DNA of 64,000 nucleotides from Leishmania mexicana MHOM/GT/2001/U1103 (lineage: Eukaryota; Euglenozoa; Kinetoplastea; Trypanosomatida; Trypanosomatidae), in assembly GCF_000234665.1 (NCBI RefSeq), contig NC_018321.1, positions 534,594 to 598,593 of the forward strand, in the 5' to 3' direction. The position numbers and the translations under genes are program-made. Positions 51,010 to 61,144 of this stretch are shown one piece after another; position 1 is the stretch's first letter, and the number at the start of each line of letters is the position of its first letter. A model generated the notes under the pieces. The model did not search any database. It was not told the DNA's origin and worked only from the letters and a program-made list of their open reading frames with translations.

Positions 51010-54000
51010 ATGTCGTCGTTGGCATCTGTGGCCGGCTCCGCCCGCGGCGTTGGTGGTGGTCCCTCCATGGTGAAGCGCAAGGTGGACGACCGCGTCAAGA
51101 CGCTGATCGACGACGTCGCCCACCACAAGCATCGCGGCCTCATCTTGCTCGTTGGTGACCGGGCCAAGGACCAGGTGGTGAATCTCCACCTCATGATCTC
51201 CCGCGCCAACCACAACGCGAAGGTGAACGTCCTGTGGTGCATGCGCGAGGACCCAGACTTCGGGTCGACTGGTAAGAAGCAGCAGGAGAAGCGGGCCCGG
51301 CTGGAGGTGAAGGGCGGCCTCTCCACGGAGGCCTCCAAGGAGGCGTTCCAGACGTTTCTGGCGCAGACCACCATCCGATTTTGCAAGTACAAGGAGACGC
51401 ACAAGATCCTCGGCCAGACCTTTGGGATGGCTGTGCTGCAAGACTTCGAGGCGATCAACCCCAACACACTGGCCCGCACGATGGAGACGGTGAAGGGAGG
51501 CGGCCTCATCGTGATCACATTCCGCGCGATGCGGTCGCTGCGGCAGCTCTACACGATCGTCATGGACGTGCACGCGCGCTACCGTACCGAGGCACAAAGG
51601 GACGTCGTCCCCCGCTTCAACGAGCGTTTCCTTCTTTCGCTGACAGACTGCGACACGGCCATGTGCGTGGACGACGACTTGAATGTGCTCCCCATCACAC
51701 AGAAGATGAGGTCGTACGGCAAGAACCGCAAAAAGGACGCCTACGACACCGATCTCGCCCTGCAGGGCCGTCTGCAGCACGAGGTGGACTTGGCGAACGT
51801 CAAGGAGAAGCTGAAGCCGAGTGGGGATGTGGGGCCGCTGATGCAGCTGTGCCAGACAATGGACCAGGCCAAGACGGTGCTGTCCCTTATGCAAACCGTC
51901 ATGGAGAAGCGGCTGGACTCGACGTGCGTTGTGACGGCAGGCCGCGGTCGCGGCAAGTCCGCCGCGCTTGGCATGACGATCGCGGGGGCGATTGCGCAAG
52001 GGTACAGCAACATTATGTGCACCGCGCCGACGCCGGAGAATGTGCAGACTCTCTTCGAGTTCGCGATTCGCGGGCTGAAGGAGCTGGGGTATCGAGAGCG
52101 GACCGACTTTGAGGCGCTGCAGGGCGTCAGCGAGGAGTTTGCCAAGTGCTTCATCCGCATCAACGTCTTTCGGGAGCACCGGCAGACCGTGCAGTTTGTC
52201 TCCGCGACGGACACGACGAAGTTTGCGCAGGCAGAGCTGTGCGTGATCGACGAGGCGGCTGCGCTGCCGCTGACGCTGGTGAAGCGCATCTTGGGCCCCT
52301 ATCTCGTCATCCTGAGCTCCACCGTGTCTGGCTACGAGGGTACCGGCCGCAGCCTGTCCATGAAGCTTGTCGCCGACATGCGTCGCGGCAGCAGCAGCGG
52401 CGCCGCTGACGTGCGCCACCTGAAGGAGCTGTCGATGAGCGATCCGATCCGTTACGGCCCGGGCGATCCGGTGGAGAAATGGTTGAACAAACTGCTGTGC
52501 CTCGATGCAACGATGGAGAACACGCAGCTGACCACGTCGCCGCACCCGAGCGCATGCGAGCTGTTCTACGTCAACCGCGACGCTCTCTTCTCATACCACC
52601 CTCTGGCAGAGGAGCTGCTGCAGCGCATCCAGTCGCTGCTCGTCGCTGCTCACTACAAGAATCAGCCGAACGACCTGCAGCTGCTCTCCGACGCGCCGGG
52701 GCACCATTTGTTTGTGCTCTGCGCCGACAGCGTCGAGTCGTCCGCCGCCACGGCGCTGACCTCGTCGACCTCGGCGGCGGCACGCCAGCAGGTGCCGGAC
52801 ATCTTCTGCGTCATCCACGCCTGCGAGGAGGGCCAAGTGAGTGCGCAGAGCATCAAGAGCCATCTGAGCCACGGCCTTCGCCCATCGGGTGACTTGATTC
52901 CCTACACCCTGTCCCAGTACTACCTGGAGGAGGGCTTCGCAAAGCTGGCAGGGCTGCGCATCGTGCGAATTGCCACGAATCCGGCGCTGCCTCGGGCCGG
53001 CTACGGCTCCCGTGCCCTCTCCTTGCTGCACCAGTACTACAGCGGGTCCATTTCGCTGACCGCGGCCGAGCCCAAAACGGCGACAGCGAAGCACAGGAGC
53101 GGCGGCTCCGAGGCTGACGCGCGTGAGCAGCAGGCTGAAAATGAGCACGACGGCGACGACGGCGAGCCCTCTGCGGCGGCCGCGATGCTTGCACCGCGCT
53201 CGCACGTCACAAATCTTCTTACGCCTCTTATCGAGCGCCCTTACGAGCTCGTTGACTACCTTGGCGTCAGTTTTGGCCTCACGACGGAGCTGCTCAACTT
53301 TTGGAAGAAGGCGTCGTACATTCCCTTGTACGTGCGCCAAGCCCCGAATGAGCTGACGGGCGAGCACAGCTGCGTCATGGTGCGGCCGATGGGCTTCGAC
53401 CTGCGCCCGCTGCAGCGCGAGTTTCAGCACCGTCTGCTCCCTCTCCTGGCGATGCCGTTCCGCCACTTGCCGACGGAACTCGCGCTGAGCCTCGTGGGCG
53501 ACTTTGAGGCGCACGATCCACACAAGCTGAGTGCGGCGACGGACCTGTCAGAGGTCGACCACCACGTTGTGCGCGTCGATGGCGTCGTGCAGGCGACGAG
53601 CGACGATATTGCAGCCACCTTTACGGCCAGCGATGTGCAGCGCCTTCGTCTGGTGTCGACCACGTTCATTGAGGGTGGCAACGTGCTCGACTTGGTCCCA
53701 ACGCTGGCAAAGCTGTACTTTGGGAAGCGATTCTTCCGTTGCCCGGATGGCACCGACGGCGTTGTGCTCTCCCACGCGCAGGCGGCCGTGCTGCTGGCGG
53801 TGGGTCTGCAGTGCCAAACAACTGATGAGCTCGCAGCTCAGCCGGCTTTCTCTGGTGTGTCGACGCAGCAGCTGCGCGCGCTTTTCCTGAAGGCCCTCTC
53901 TCGCCTCTCGGAGCACCTCGTCGCCCTGCAGAAGATCGCCCAAAAGGCGCAGAAGGATGGCCATAGCGCCGGCGTCGTGACAGGCAAGCTCGCGCGCTCG

Positions 54001-54255
54001 CAGTCGGACGGCGTGGCCGGTGACAGCGTTGCCGATGACGACGTCGAGGATGCGGAGGAGGTCTACGACAATCACGGTAACTTGAAGGGGCTGAAGGTGG
54101 CGCGTAAAGTCAAGGCGCAGGTGTGCACGGACAGGACACTACTGCGGGACACGTCGTCGTCCGTCTCGGGCAACGCGTCGGGTGCGTCTGCGGGTCGGGA
54201 CAGTCTACAGGATGTCTTCTACCGCCCAACGAAGAAGGCGTCCAAGCGTCGTTGA
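51010..54255 (+). CDS. NAT10: RNA cytidine acetyltransferase, NAT10/Kre33 family
   Basis: 1081 aa. It acetylates cytidines in 18S rRNA and some tRNAs (ac4C) using acetyl-CoA and ATP, and acts in the nucleolus in ribosome assembly. The N-terminus KRKVDDRVKTLIDDV and VGDRAKDQVVNLHLMIS matches the human protein almost collinearly from Met20. The helicase-like domain has a Walker A loop AGRGRGKS (about 310-317) and VIDEAAALPL (about 412-421). The GNAT fold has the acetyl-CoA loop RAGYGSRAL (about 662-670), followed by the tRNA-binding C-terminal region. An acidic/low-complexity insert at about 680-730 follows the GNAT motif. The first ATG is 51010, but homology begins at Met20 (51067), so the true start may be 51067. 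Assignment is strong. Confidence 0.93.
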   Translation: MSSLASVAGSARGVGGGPSMVKRKVDDRVKTLIDDVAHHKHRGLILLVGDRAKDQVVNLHLMISRANHNAKVNVLWCMREDPDFGSTGKKQQEKRARLEVKGGLSTEASKEAFQTFLAQTTIRFCKYKETHKILGQTFGMAVLQDFEAINPNTLARTMETVKGGGLIVITFRAMRSLRQLYTIVMDVHARYRTEAQRDVVPRFNERFLLSLTDCDTAMCVDDDLNVLPITQKMRSYGKNRKKDAYDTDLALQGRLQHEVDLANVKEKLKPSGDVGPLMQLCQTMDQAKTVLSLMQTVMEKRLDSTCVVTAGRGRGKSAALGMTIAGAIAQGYSNIMCTAPTPENVQTLFEFAIRGLKELGYRERTDFEALQGVSEEFAKCFIRINVFREHRQTVQFVSATDTTKFAQAELCVIDEAAALPLTLVKRILGPYLVILSSTVSGYEGTGRSLSMKLVADMRRGSSSGAADVRHLKELSMSDPIRYGPGDPVEKWLNKLLCLDATMENTQLTTSPHPSACELFYVNRDALFSYHPLAEELLQRIQSLLVAAHYKNQPNDLQLLSDAPGHHLFVLCADSVESSAATALTSSTSAAARQQVPDIFCVIHACEEGQVSAQSIKSHLSHGLRPSGDLIPYTLSQYYLEEGFAKLAGLRIVRIATNPALPRAGYGSRALSLLHQYYSGSISLTAAEPKTATAKHRSGGSEADAREQQAENEHDGDDGEPSAAAAMLAPRSHVTNLLTPLIERPYELVDYLGVSFGLTTELLNFWKKASYIPLYVRQAPNELTGEHSCVMVRPMGFDLRPLQREFQHRLLPLLAMPFRHLPTELALSLVGDFEAHDPHKLSAATDLSEVDHHVVRVDGVVQATSDDIAATFTASDVQRLRLVSTTFIEGGNVLDLVPTLAKLYFGKRFFRCPDGTDGVVLSHAQAAVLLAVGLQCQTTDELAAQPAFSGVSTQQLRALFLKALSRLSEHLVALQKIAQKAQKDGHSAGVVTGKLARSQSDGVAGDSVADDDVEDAEEVYDNHGNLKGLKVARKVKAQVCTDRTLLRDTSSSVSGNASGASAGRDSLQDVFYRPTKKASKRR

Positions 54256-55434
54256 TGGCGAACTCCGCACCTCATCGCATTCTGCGCCTGTCGCCACGGG
54301 GGTATCTCGCTGTACCTTCACAGACACGGCGAGCGGCGGAGGGCCGAGCCCGAGAAGGGCGTCGAAGGGGATCGGTGCGGGCAGAGGTCCAACGGCACGA
54401 GGGCGGCGGGCGGCTGCGGGTGGGGGGTGCCGGGGACGTCCCATAGTTGGGGAGGGGGTGGTCGCCCATGTCTTACGCAAGGGCACCTAGCATTCCCTCC
54501 TTTTCCGGCTGCGCCGTCCCGGAAGGGCTCATGTACCTCTCCACCACGATCCACCACCACTGCGACCGCCAACGGCAGCAGCGGCGGTGCCCTCCCTCAC
54601 TGCAACTCCGTTCTACCTCACCGGCCGCGTCTCACGAGCTCTACCGCTCGTTCCTCCCTCTGCGTGCGCCCGTGCGCTCGGGTCTTGAGTGTCCCCGTTT
54701 TGTCTTCCCCTTTATCTATGCCCCACGCGGAGAGCGTCAGCCCCCCCCCCCCCCATCACTCTCCCTGCGGCCACTCGAATAAATTCCCACACGCACACAC
54801 GTGCACAACGGGACTTGTGTCTGAAGGGTGCTTGTGTGTGTCTCTCCACGCGCGTGGGTGTGGGTGTGTGGCCGCGTTGGACCGCCTAAGCGGTCTTGTG
54901 GACGCTAATTGGTATCCCTAAGCGCAGATTAACGACCGAGATAAAGCCTGCGAGCTCACAAGCGAAACGACAACTACGACAGGCGCCCCAAACGCGCTCT
55001 CGTCTGGGGATGTCTGCTGCCAGACGTGTTGCTGCGGCCGCGTGCGCCCGACATGCTGGGTTGTATTCAAAGCGCTAGATGGGCGAGAGGCATGCCAGCA
55101 GATGTGGGTCTACGGCAACTTCTGCGCACTCATGGAAGCTGTCCTGCTCGTTCTACCACCGCGTGTGCGCGCTCGAAGGTCATGCAATGCGAACGCCGGC
55201 CTGTGGCGTGATCGCACGTTTGTCTGCACTTCGTCTTTCCACTACTTCCCAAAGGGCGATGGGTGCCACATACACGCTCACACACGCACGCACACCCGTC
55301 CCATCACTTCCTGCTAAACCCACGGACGGCACCGCAGAGAATCGCTGCTCTCACGTGAGCGCCTCGCCAGATCACCCTCCCCAGCCTTTTCCCCAACGCG
55401 CACGCAACCGCACACAGACGTGCAGAGGCGCACA
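54256..55434. other. Intergenic region, NAT10-like to OSCP1-like gene
   Basis: No gene. A run of 14 C bases lies at 54741-54754 and an AATAAA at 54779-54784. CA- and GT-rich stretches follow. A possible acceptor for the next gene is the AG at 55416-55417. Confidence 0.6.
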
Positions 55435-56784
55435 ATGAGCTCGCATGAGCTGCCGTTCCTGATACTCAACCTCGCAGTGGAAATGATTTTCGTGCTGAAC
55501 TCGCGCCTGCACGCGCAGGCGGTGCCGCTGGCGAGGTCGGCCAGTGTACTAAGCGACATCGGCACAAACATCTTTGACACCGCTTTTGTGAACGAACTCT
55601 TCGTCCCACAGGCAGTGTACTCATCGGCGTCAGTGCTCCAGGTGTTCGCGGCGCTGTCGAGCAGCACCATTATGCGTCTTAGCGAGAACTCGATGCGCAA
55701 GTTGTACGACCTCGTCTACATGACGGTCAAGTACCAAGTCTTCACGCTGCGCCACCCGTTGGAGCTGCTGGAGCTGACGCTAAATCACCTGGATGCCGCA
55801 CAGAAGATTTTGCCAGCCACGGTGCGACCGCTCACCAGCGTAGCGGAGGAGCGCGTGTTGCGGCTCGCCAGCACGCTCAACATGGGTGACTGGGCGAGCA
55901 CAAGGCAATCGCTGCTCAACTTCTTCACCGGCCGCCACGTGCGGGTGTCCGTCTTCCTCGAAAGCAAGATGCAGGACGGCACGAGCGGTGCCTTTTACAT
56001 TCCTCGCGATGCTTTTCTGTCGCCCTCGCCCGCCTGCAAACCACCAGGGCTCGTCTACGTGGCGGGTGTGCCCCAGCCTGGCACGTTCGCCCACCCTGAT
56101 GCACACCTTCCCTACCCTCCGCATATACCCCTTGGATCATGGAGACCGCAGAAGGGTGCAGCGCGAATGACGAGCAACGGCTTCGACATCTACGCCGCTG
56201 CTGCCACTGCGTCGTCGAGGTCGGCTACTGTGGCTAGCGCTGCAGGAGCTCCTTCTACCGTTGTCGTCGACCCGCTGCTGAGGCAGACGGTCGAGGTGCC
56301 GATGCGGAAGAAACCGACGTTTGATGACGGCGGTGCCGTCCCCGCCTCCACCGGCCCCTGTACTCCGCCGCCTGTTTCCGTTGCCGCCGAGGATCAACAA
56401 AGTGCCCACGACGCCGAGGTGAACTATCTTGCTCAGCTGATTGGGTGCGTAAACAGAGCTCGCGGCGTGCAGCATTTCGAGCTCGACTTGTTCCAAGTCG
56501 GTGCCGGCAGTAGTGGTGAGGCGAGCGCTGTCGTGCCAGTGCCTTCTGCCTCCTCGACGTCGATCACGAAGGCGGCCAGCAGCAGAGGCGCCGGCGCTAT
56601 GCCGGCGATGCCGGTTACTCGCATGACAGCCTCTGCGGTTTGGGAGCAGAACAAGAAGCTCCTGGGCATCATGAGCGACTTTCAGTCACCCAAGGGGGCA
56701 GGCAGCGGTGATGCTGGTGGCGCTGTGCCAGCCACAGGTGGCACGTCCATGAACGACTTGCTCAACATCATGGACGAGCTATGA
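55435..56784 (+). CDS. OSCP1: OSCP1-like protein
   Basis: 449 aa. The N-terminal 200 residues match OSCP1 (NOR1) in order: LPFLILNLAVEMIFVLNSRL, then VLSDIGTNIFDTAFVNELF, STIMRLSENSMRKLYDL and YQVFTLRHPLELLELTLNHL, then RQSLLNFFTGRHVRVSVFLE. The C-terminus also matches: ELDLFQVG, the IMSDF segment and the terminal MNDLLNIMDEL. OSCP1 was named for effects on organic-solute uptake in animal cells, and orthologues are found mainly in organisms with cilia; its molecular function is unsettled. A Ser/Ala-rich linker (about 245-320) separates the two conserved parts. The first ATG is 55435; the upstream codon at 55420 is GTG. Confidence 0.88.
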   Translation: MSSHELPFLILNLAVEMIFVLNSRLHAQAVPLARSASVLSDIGTNIFDTAFVNELFVPQAVYSSASVLQVFAALSSSTIMRLSENSMRKLYDLVYMTVKYQVFTLRHPLELLELTLNHLDAAQKILPATVRPLTSVAEERVLRLASTLNMGDWASTRQSLLNFFTGRHVRVSVFLESKMQDGTSGAFYIPRDAFLSPSPACKPPGLVYVAGVPQPGTFAHPDAHLPYPPHIPLGSWRPQKGAARMTSNGFDIYAAAATASSRSATVASAAGAPSTVVVDPLLRQTVEVPMRKKPTFDDGGAVPASTGPCTPPPVSVAAEDQQSAHDAEVNYLAQLIGCVNRARGVQHFELDLFQVGAGSSGEASAVVPVPSASSTSITKAASSRGAGAMPAMPVTRMTASAVWEQNKKLLGIMSDFQSPKGAGSGDAGGAVPATGGTSMNDLLNIMDEL

Positions 56785-58095
56785 GGGGTCATCCGACACT
56801 CAAGGGGGGGGGGCCGTTTAGTGATGGAGGTGAAGGGGGATCGTGCTACAGCAAGGGCAAGCACACCTCAAGCGAGACGTGTGGCTGCATCGCTCTCTTC
56901 CTTCGTGCCTCTCTTCTCCTGATTCTCTTGCTGCTGCTCGGTTCTGTGGGCCTCCTCCGCCACCCTCATCCCCCCCGCCCGCTGTACCGTGTCGCCTCCC
57001 TCATCTCCCCTCTCCCGCCGCGCCTCGCTCATTTCTTGAGCCGCTTTATGTACGAACACTCCCGCCCCCTCCACATAGGTGCGTGGGCATACTGGATGCA
57101 TCCATCTCTCACTCCCGCTTTCCTTCGCCCTTCAGCGTGATGAAGCGGGGCCACGAGCCACGCTCCCGCCGCGGCTTGCTGAGTGCACCGCCACCGCTGT
57201 CGCCACGTCTTCTTTTCGCCGTGCTGCCACAGCGCCATCCGGATGGCGCATGACTAACGCGGGCACCCACACGCACGCGCATGTGTATGCGCATCTTCGT
57301 ATGTATGTAGATTTGTGTGTGTGTGTGTGTGGATGCATGTCTCAGTGGCCGCTCGAGGCAAGGTGTTCTGCAGTCTCTTCTCCAGCGGTTTTCACGGTCT
57401 GCAGCGCCACGGCGCTCTCCCCTTCTCGCTGTATACTCTCCGTGAATCGTGTCACTGCCATCTATCCCTGGCCTCCCCCCTCTCCCTTCTTGTCCCTCTC
57501 CCTGGCATCCCCACGATGAACGACCACCGCCACAGCTACCCATTGCATACCACTTACGCTGGGCGATCCGCATCATCAAAGACAGCAATGTGACCCGGAC
57601 GAAACCTGTAGCACAAATCTCAGTTCACGTGTGTTCCTGTGCGTGAGTGCGCCTCTGTGCGACTCTCCATCCCCCCGCCCCCCACACACACGCCCTCAGT
57701 TGGCATACGTAGCCTAGGTACTTGGTAGTTATACTAGAAGCAGTAGCTCTCCTCTCCCATCGCCTTTTCTTTCGGTGATTAGTGCGCGGCAGCCTTCACC
57801 ACCTCATAGCAGCTGGAGGATCATTTTCGCGTTTGTGGCACTTCTCTGCCACCGCGAGCTCACTCACTCTCTCACGTGTGTGTGTGTCTGCGTGCCCTCG
57901 CACGCGCATGCGTGTTGAGCGGCCGACTTCGTTTTTTACTGCATCTATCTGCTGTTCCTTCTCGGGCTTGGGGAGCCGCCTCCGTGAGTCGCCACACGTG
58001 TCTCGTCGTCGTCAGGCAAACGACCGTCCCCCCTCCCCCTCCCCCTCCCTTTGTGTTCTGCGTCGTCCGGGTTGAGGGACGCGCGGCCCGCAGTC
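56785..58095. other. Intergenic region after OSCP1-like gene
   Basis: Low-complexity DNA with a GT tract at 57314-57330 and no gene. A possible acceptor for the next gene is the AG at 58014-58015, after TCTCGTCGTCGTC. Confidence 0.55.
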
Positions 58096-59049
58096 ATGTT
58101 TCGCCTACCCGCCTTCGCCACTCGCGCAGCTGCGGCCCCGGCCGTGTGCGCAGGCATCATGGCGGTGTCCGCCGCCAAGCGACAGTACCGCATCATCCCG
58201 CACCTCTACAGCGAAATCGAAGAACTCGCGGAGACGCAGCGGCGCGGTCGCTGGTCGATCTCGCACCGCAACTGCCTGCAGCAGCCGCTGAAGAAGGCGG
58301 AGATTATGTGCGACAAGTTGAACCTGCGCGAAGGTCGTCGCAGCGGCGTGCTGCCGGAGAAGTCCATCGCGCGCCGGTTGAGTCAGAAATACGCTGTGGA
58401 CGGCAAGGTGTACGAGAGTAAGTCGAAGACAAAGCTCATCAACATCACCGTCGTCAACTTCGACGGTCATCCGTTCCACTTCCGCACGTACCCGATGCCG
58501 GATGTCACGCTCAACACGCTCATTGACGGCTCGGGCATGTGCCACGGCCACGCCACGCACTGGGGCAAGTGCAACAACCCCGACTGCTCCGACTGGAACC
58601 ACGGCGATGGGTGCATGGTGAACGTGGATATCGAGACGCTAGACCGACTCCTGCCCCCCAACCGGTGGGAGTACACGTCACTGACAGCGTGGCGCGCGAC
58701 GGACAGGCCGGACATCACCTTTAACACCCGCTTCAGCTGCCAGATCCCGATCACGGAGGAGCTCGACGGGGCTGTGTTTGCGCTGAAGCAGCTGTGGACG
58801 CGTGCCCTGCGCGAGTCTGTCTCCGACTGGGGTCTGGTGGACGACCAAGCGACGATCTACAGTGCTCGCAGCAAGAGGATCGAGCCCTGGGCGCCGATCC
58901 TCGAGGAGCCGACGAAGGTGGACTTTCCCATCACGTGGGACATGCTGTGGGCGACCGGCTACCAGGACATCATGAAGGAGAAGTACTCGAACTTCCGTCG
59001 CAAGGACGGCTTCCACACAAAGCCCGAGATGTGGGCCGCGTACGTGTGA
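58096..59049 (+). CDS. Putative mitochondrial Cys/His-rich protein, ferredoxin-like
   Basis: 317 aa; I cannot name it with certainty. The N-terminus MFRLPAFATRAAAAPAVCAG is basic and lacks acids, as in a mitochondrial presequence. Residues about 115-180 are most informative: INITVVNFDGHPFHFRTYPM, then TLNTLIDGSGMCHGHATHWG, then KCNNPDCSDWNHGDGCMVNV. The strand-turn-strand lead-in followed by a Cys cluster resembles a 2Fe-2S ferredoxin fold, but the Cys spacing is not standard and the loop is His-rich, so metal binding is only suggested. The C-terminal half is Trp-rich with conserved-looking PITWDMLWATGYQDIMKEKY. It may be a subunit of a respiratory complex or mitoribosome. The first ATG is 58096; the upstream codon in frame is TTG. 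Met22 (58159) is an alternative. Confidence 0.8.
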   Translation: MFRLPAFATRAAAAPAVCAGIMAVSAAKRQYRIIPHLYSEIEELAETQRRGRWSISHRNCLQQPLKKAEIMCDKLNLREGRRSGVLPEKSIARRLSQKYAVDGKVYESKSKTKLINITVVNFDGHPFHFRTYPMPDVTLNTLIDGSGMCHGHATHWGKCNNPDCSDWNHGDGCMVNVDIETLDRLLPPNRWEYTSLTAWRATDRPDITFNTRFSCQIPITEELDGAVFALKQLWTRALRESVSDWGLVDDQATIYSARSKRIEPWAPILEEPTKVDFPITWDMLWATGYQDIMKEKYSNFRRKDGFHTKPEMWAAYV

Positions 59050-60027
59050 AGCCCTCCTCTTTCTATGTCTCCACGCACCGACAATGCACGTGCGAGCTCT
59101 AACCACGCCGTGCCTTTCCATTTTGCTTTCTTGCTGAGCGGGTGTTTCGCTCTGGGAATCTGAGCAGTGCGGTGGCGGTGGCGGGGGGGTGGGGGGCAAG
59201 ATGTGGGCGACTCTCCTCTCTCCATGATGCACATCCTCAGCCTGCTCTTTCTTCTTTGGCGTACTCTAGCGACAAAGCTTTTACTTCACTGCCGCTCATA
59301 GCGGTGTACACGGGCCTAGCGCGTTCACGCTCGCTCGCTGTCCTGCGCTTCCAGTCGATGTCCACGCTGCTGAGCCCCTTCTCCCCTCCCCCTCTGTGTG
59401 TATGTGCGCACGTCTCTCTCTCGCTGCCCTCCCCCTTTTTCGCTCTCTGCCGTGTTCACCGCTCGCGTAGGTCTGCTGAGCAGCAGTCACCAGTGCCGCA
59501 CGAGAAAACGAAGGACCCTTGCTGGTGCCGTGCAACGAGCGATGAACGTCGTGACGAGCTGTGATCGGCGGTGAAAGGGGGAGGGGAAGGCGGAAAAGGG
59601 TGGCGGCGGTGGCGGCACGGCGCTGGTGCGAGTCCATTCGACCCGCCCTGCCAGCTTCGCGCCGGAGGTTCCGTGCGTAGGAGCGGTACAGGCATCTCTC
59701 GTTGCTCGACGCCCTCACTGCGCCATCTCTCATCATGCAGATGTCACTGCTGTTTCCGTCTCTGGTATCGTGGCCACGCTGATCTTTGCTTCATTCTCCC
59801 TCTCCTTTCCATTTCTCCTGTGCCACCCTCGGCCGACCACACCACCCCGGACACGGACCACGTCGTCACCGTCCTTTCTTGCCATTGCCGCCTGCGCAGT
59901 TGTGCGAGATATATTTTTTCCGTTGACGTCTTCTCCCTCTTCACCGAGACGCCTTTCCTGCAGTGCGCGCTCGAATTACGCGCACCTCTCTTCCTCTCTC
60001 TCCACCATCGCCACCCGCGTCGTCATC
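59050..60027. other. Intergenic region before the QCR9-like gene
   Basis: No gene; CT-rich DNA with a G-rich run near 59173-59198. The frame of the next gene is open far upstream but contains no ATG before 60028. Confidence 0.6.
59962..59963 (+). promoter_or_regulatory. Predicted spliced-leader acceptor of QCR9-like gene
   Basis: An AG follows CTTCTCCCTCTTCACCGAGACGCCTTTCCTGC, 64 bases upstream of the ATG. Confidence 0.5.
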
Positions 60028-60231
60028 ATGGCTCCCTTCTGGACAAACGTGCTGAACTACACGTACGCCCGCGGCTTCACCCGCATCCCGATTGTGCTGG
60101 CGCTGCCCATCGTCTTCAACAAGTACATCCTGTGCGCCTACGAGGACGCATTCAAGCGCTGGAACGCCGGCCACAACCAGGTGGACATCTGGAACCGCCT
60201 CCAGGCAAAGGTGGCTGCGGAAGCTGAGTAG
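60028..60231 (+). CDS. Small QCR9/UQCR10-like mitochondrial membrane protein
   Basis: 67 aa. It has a short N-terminal part (MAPFWTNVLNYTYARGFTRI), one membrane-like segment at about 18-38 (IPIVLALPIVFNKYILCAY), then EDAFKRWNAGHNQVDIWNRL and a charged end. The order of a membrane helix followed by an N-x-G-x-x-x-x-x-W pattern and a short basic helix is like the cytochrome bc1 subunit QCR9/UQCR10 (for example YDHINEGKLWKHIKHKY). That would place it in the inner membrane as a complex III subunit. The match is short, so another small mitochondrial membrane protein is possible. It is easily missed in annotation because of its size. The ATG at 60028 is the first in frame. Confidence 0.7.
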   Translation: MAPFWTNVLNYTYARGFTRIPIVLALPIVFNKYILCAYEDAFKRWNAGHNQVDIWNRLQAKVAAEAE

Positions 60232-61144
60232 GAGGCAACGGAGCCCACGCCGCGTGGGCCTTTGAGCCCCCCTCTCTCTCTCCATATCCCGCATGAGCGG
60301 TGCTGTTGACGGTGCGCTGCAGTTCGCGAACAGCGAGAGAGCGGGACGCCTCTTCTCGGTTTGCACGTCACACGGCAGCCGTCCACGTGATGAGCAAAAG
60401 GCGGACATCTTCCTTCACTGGCCGTCACGGTAGGGACGGCAAGAGGTGCGGTCCTTCAGGCTGCTGCTGCTGCTGCCCCTCTCTCTCCTCCTGGCGCCCT
60501 CGTGTGTGCGTGTATGTGTGCGTGTGCCATGTGACGTAGGTCGGTCTCGGTGTTGTGCGAAGCGCTTAGTTATTTAGGAACATCTCTTCTCTTTCCCTTC
60601 GTAGCGGATCCCAAATGCAAGAACACAAGGAACAAGCGATGCCCAAAGACACCACGATGCCTGCCTCGGGTGTGCGTGCGTGGTTGTGCTTCACCACTTC
60701 TCCTCGTTGAGGCTCTGCGACAGACGCATTCGTCCTGTCGTCTGCGCGGGTCTTGACAAACTCGGCGCTACTCGGTCTAGTGAGTGCCGTTGCTGTTCTC
60801 TTGCCTCCTCTCTTTAACTCCCTCACCGTCACCCCGCGCTCATCCTGTGCACACGCGAACATGTATACATGTACACATATCTTTATACACCGAAGTAGAA
60901 GAAGGTAAGTAGACACGATAACGTAGCATCCGCCACTCTTCACACTGAGCCTGCGCGTCTCTCTCTCTTTCCGTGTACAGTGCCGTTGCCATCCTCCTCT
61001 GCCCCCGCTCATCACCGCCCGACACACGCGCACACCAGACCACCACCACCACCACCACCGCCATCCCTCTTACGACTCTCACGGTTCCTGTTCGCCTGCT
61101 GCAAGGCAACCACAACCACAACCGCCACAACAACCGCAGCCGCC
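60232..61144. other. Intergenic region, QCR9-like to eIF3b
   Basis: No gene. An ACATGTATACATGTACACATA stretch lies at about 60858-60877, near a TTTATACACC. The right end has the eIF3b splice acceptor followed by a CA/CAC-rich leader. Confidence 0.6.
60979..60980 (+). promoter_or_regulatory. Predicted spliced-leader acceptor of eIF3b
   Basis: An AG follows CTCTCTCTCTTTCCGTGTAC, 164 bases upstream of the ATG. Confidence 0.55.

Noticed and set aside
54741..54754. Run of 14 C bases as a regulatory signal
   Set aside because: Homopolymer runs are common in these spacers and their length is prone to sequencing error.
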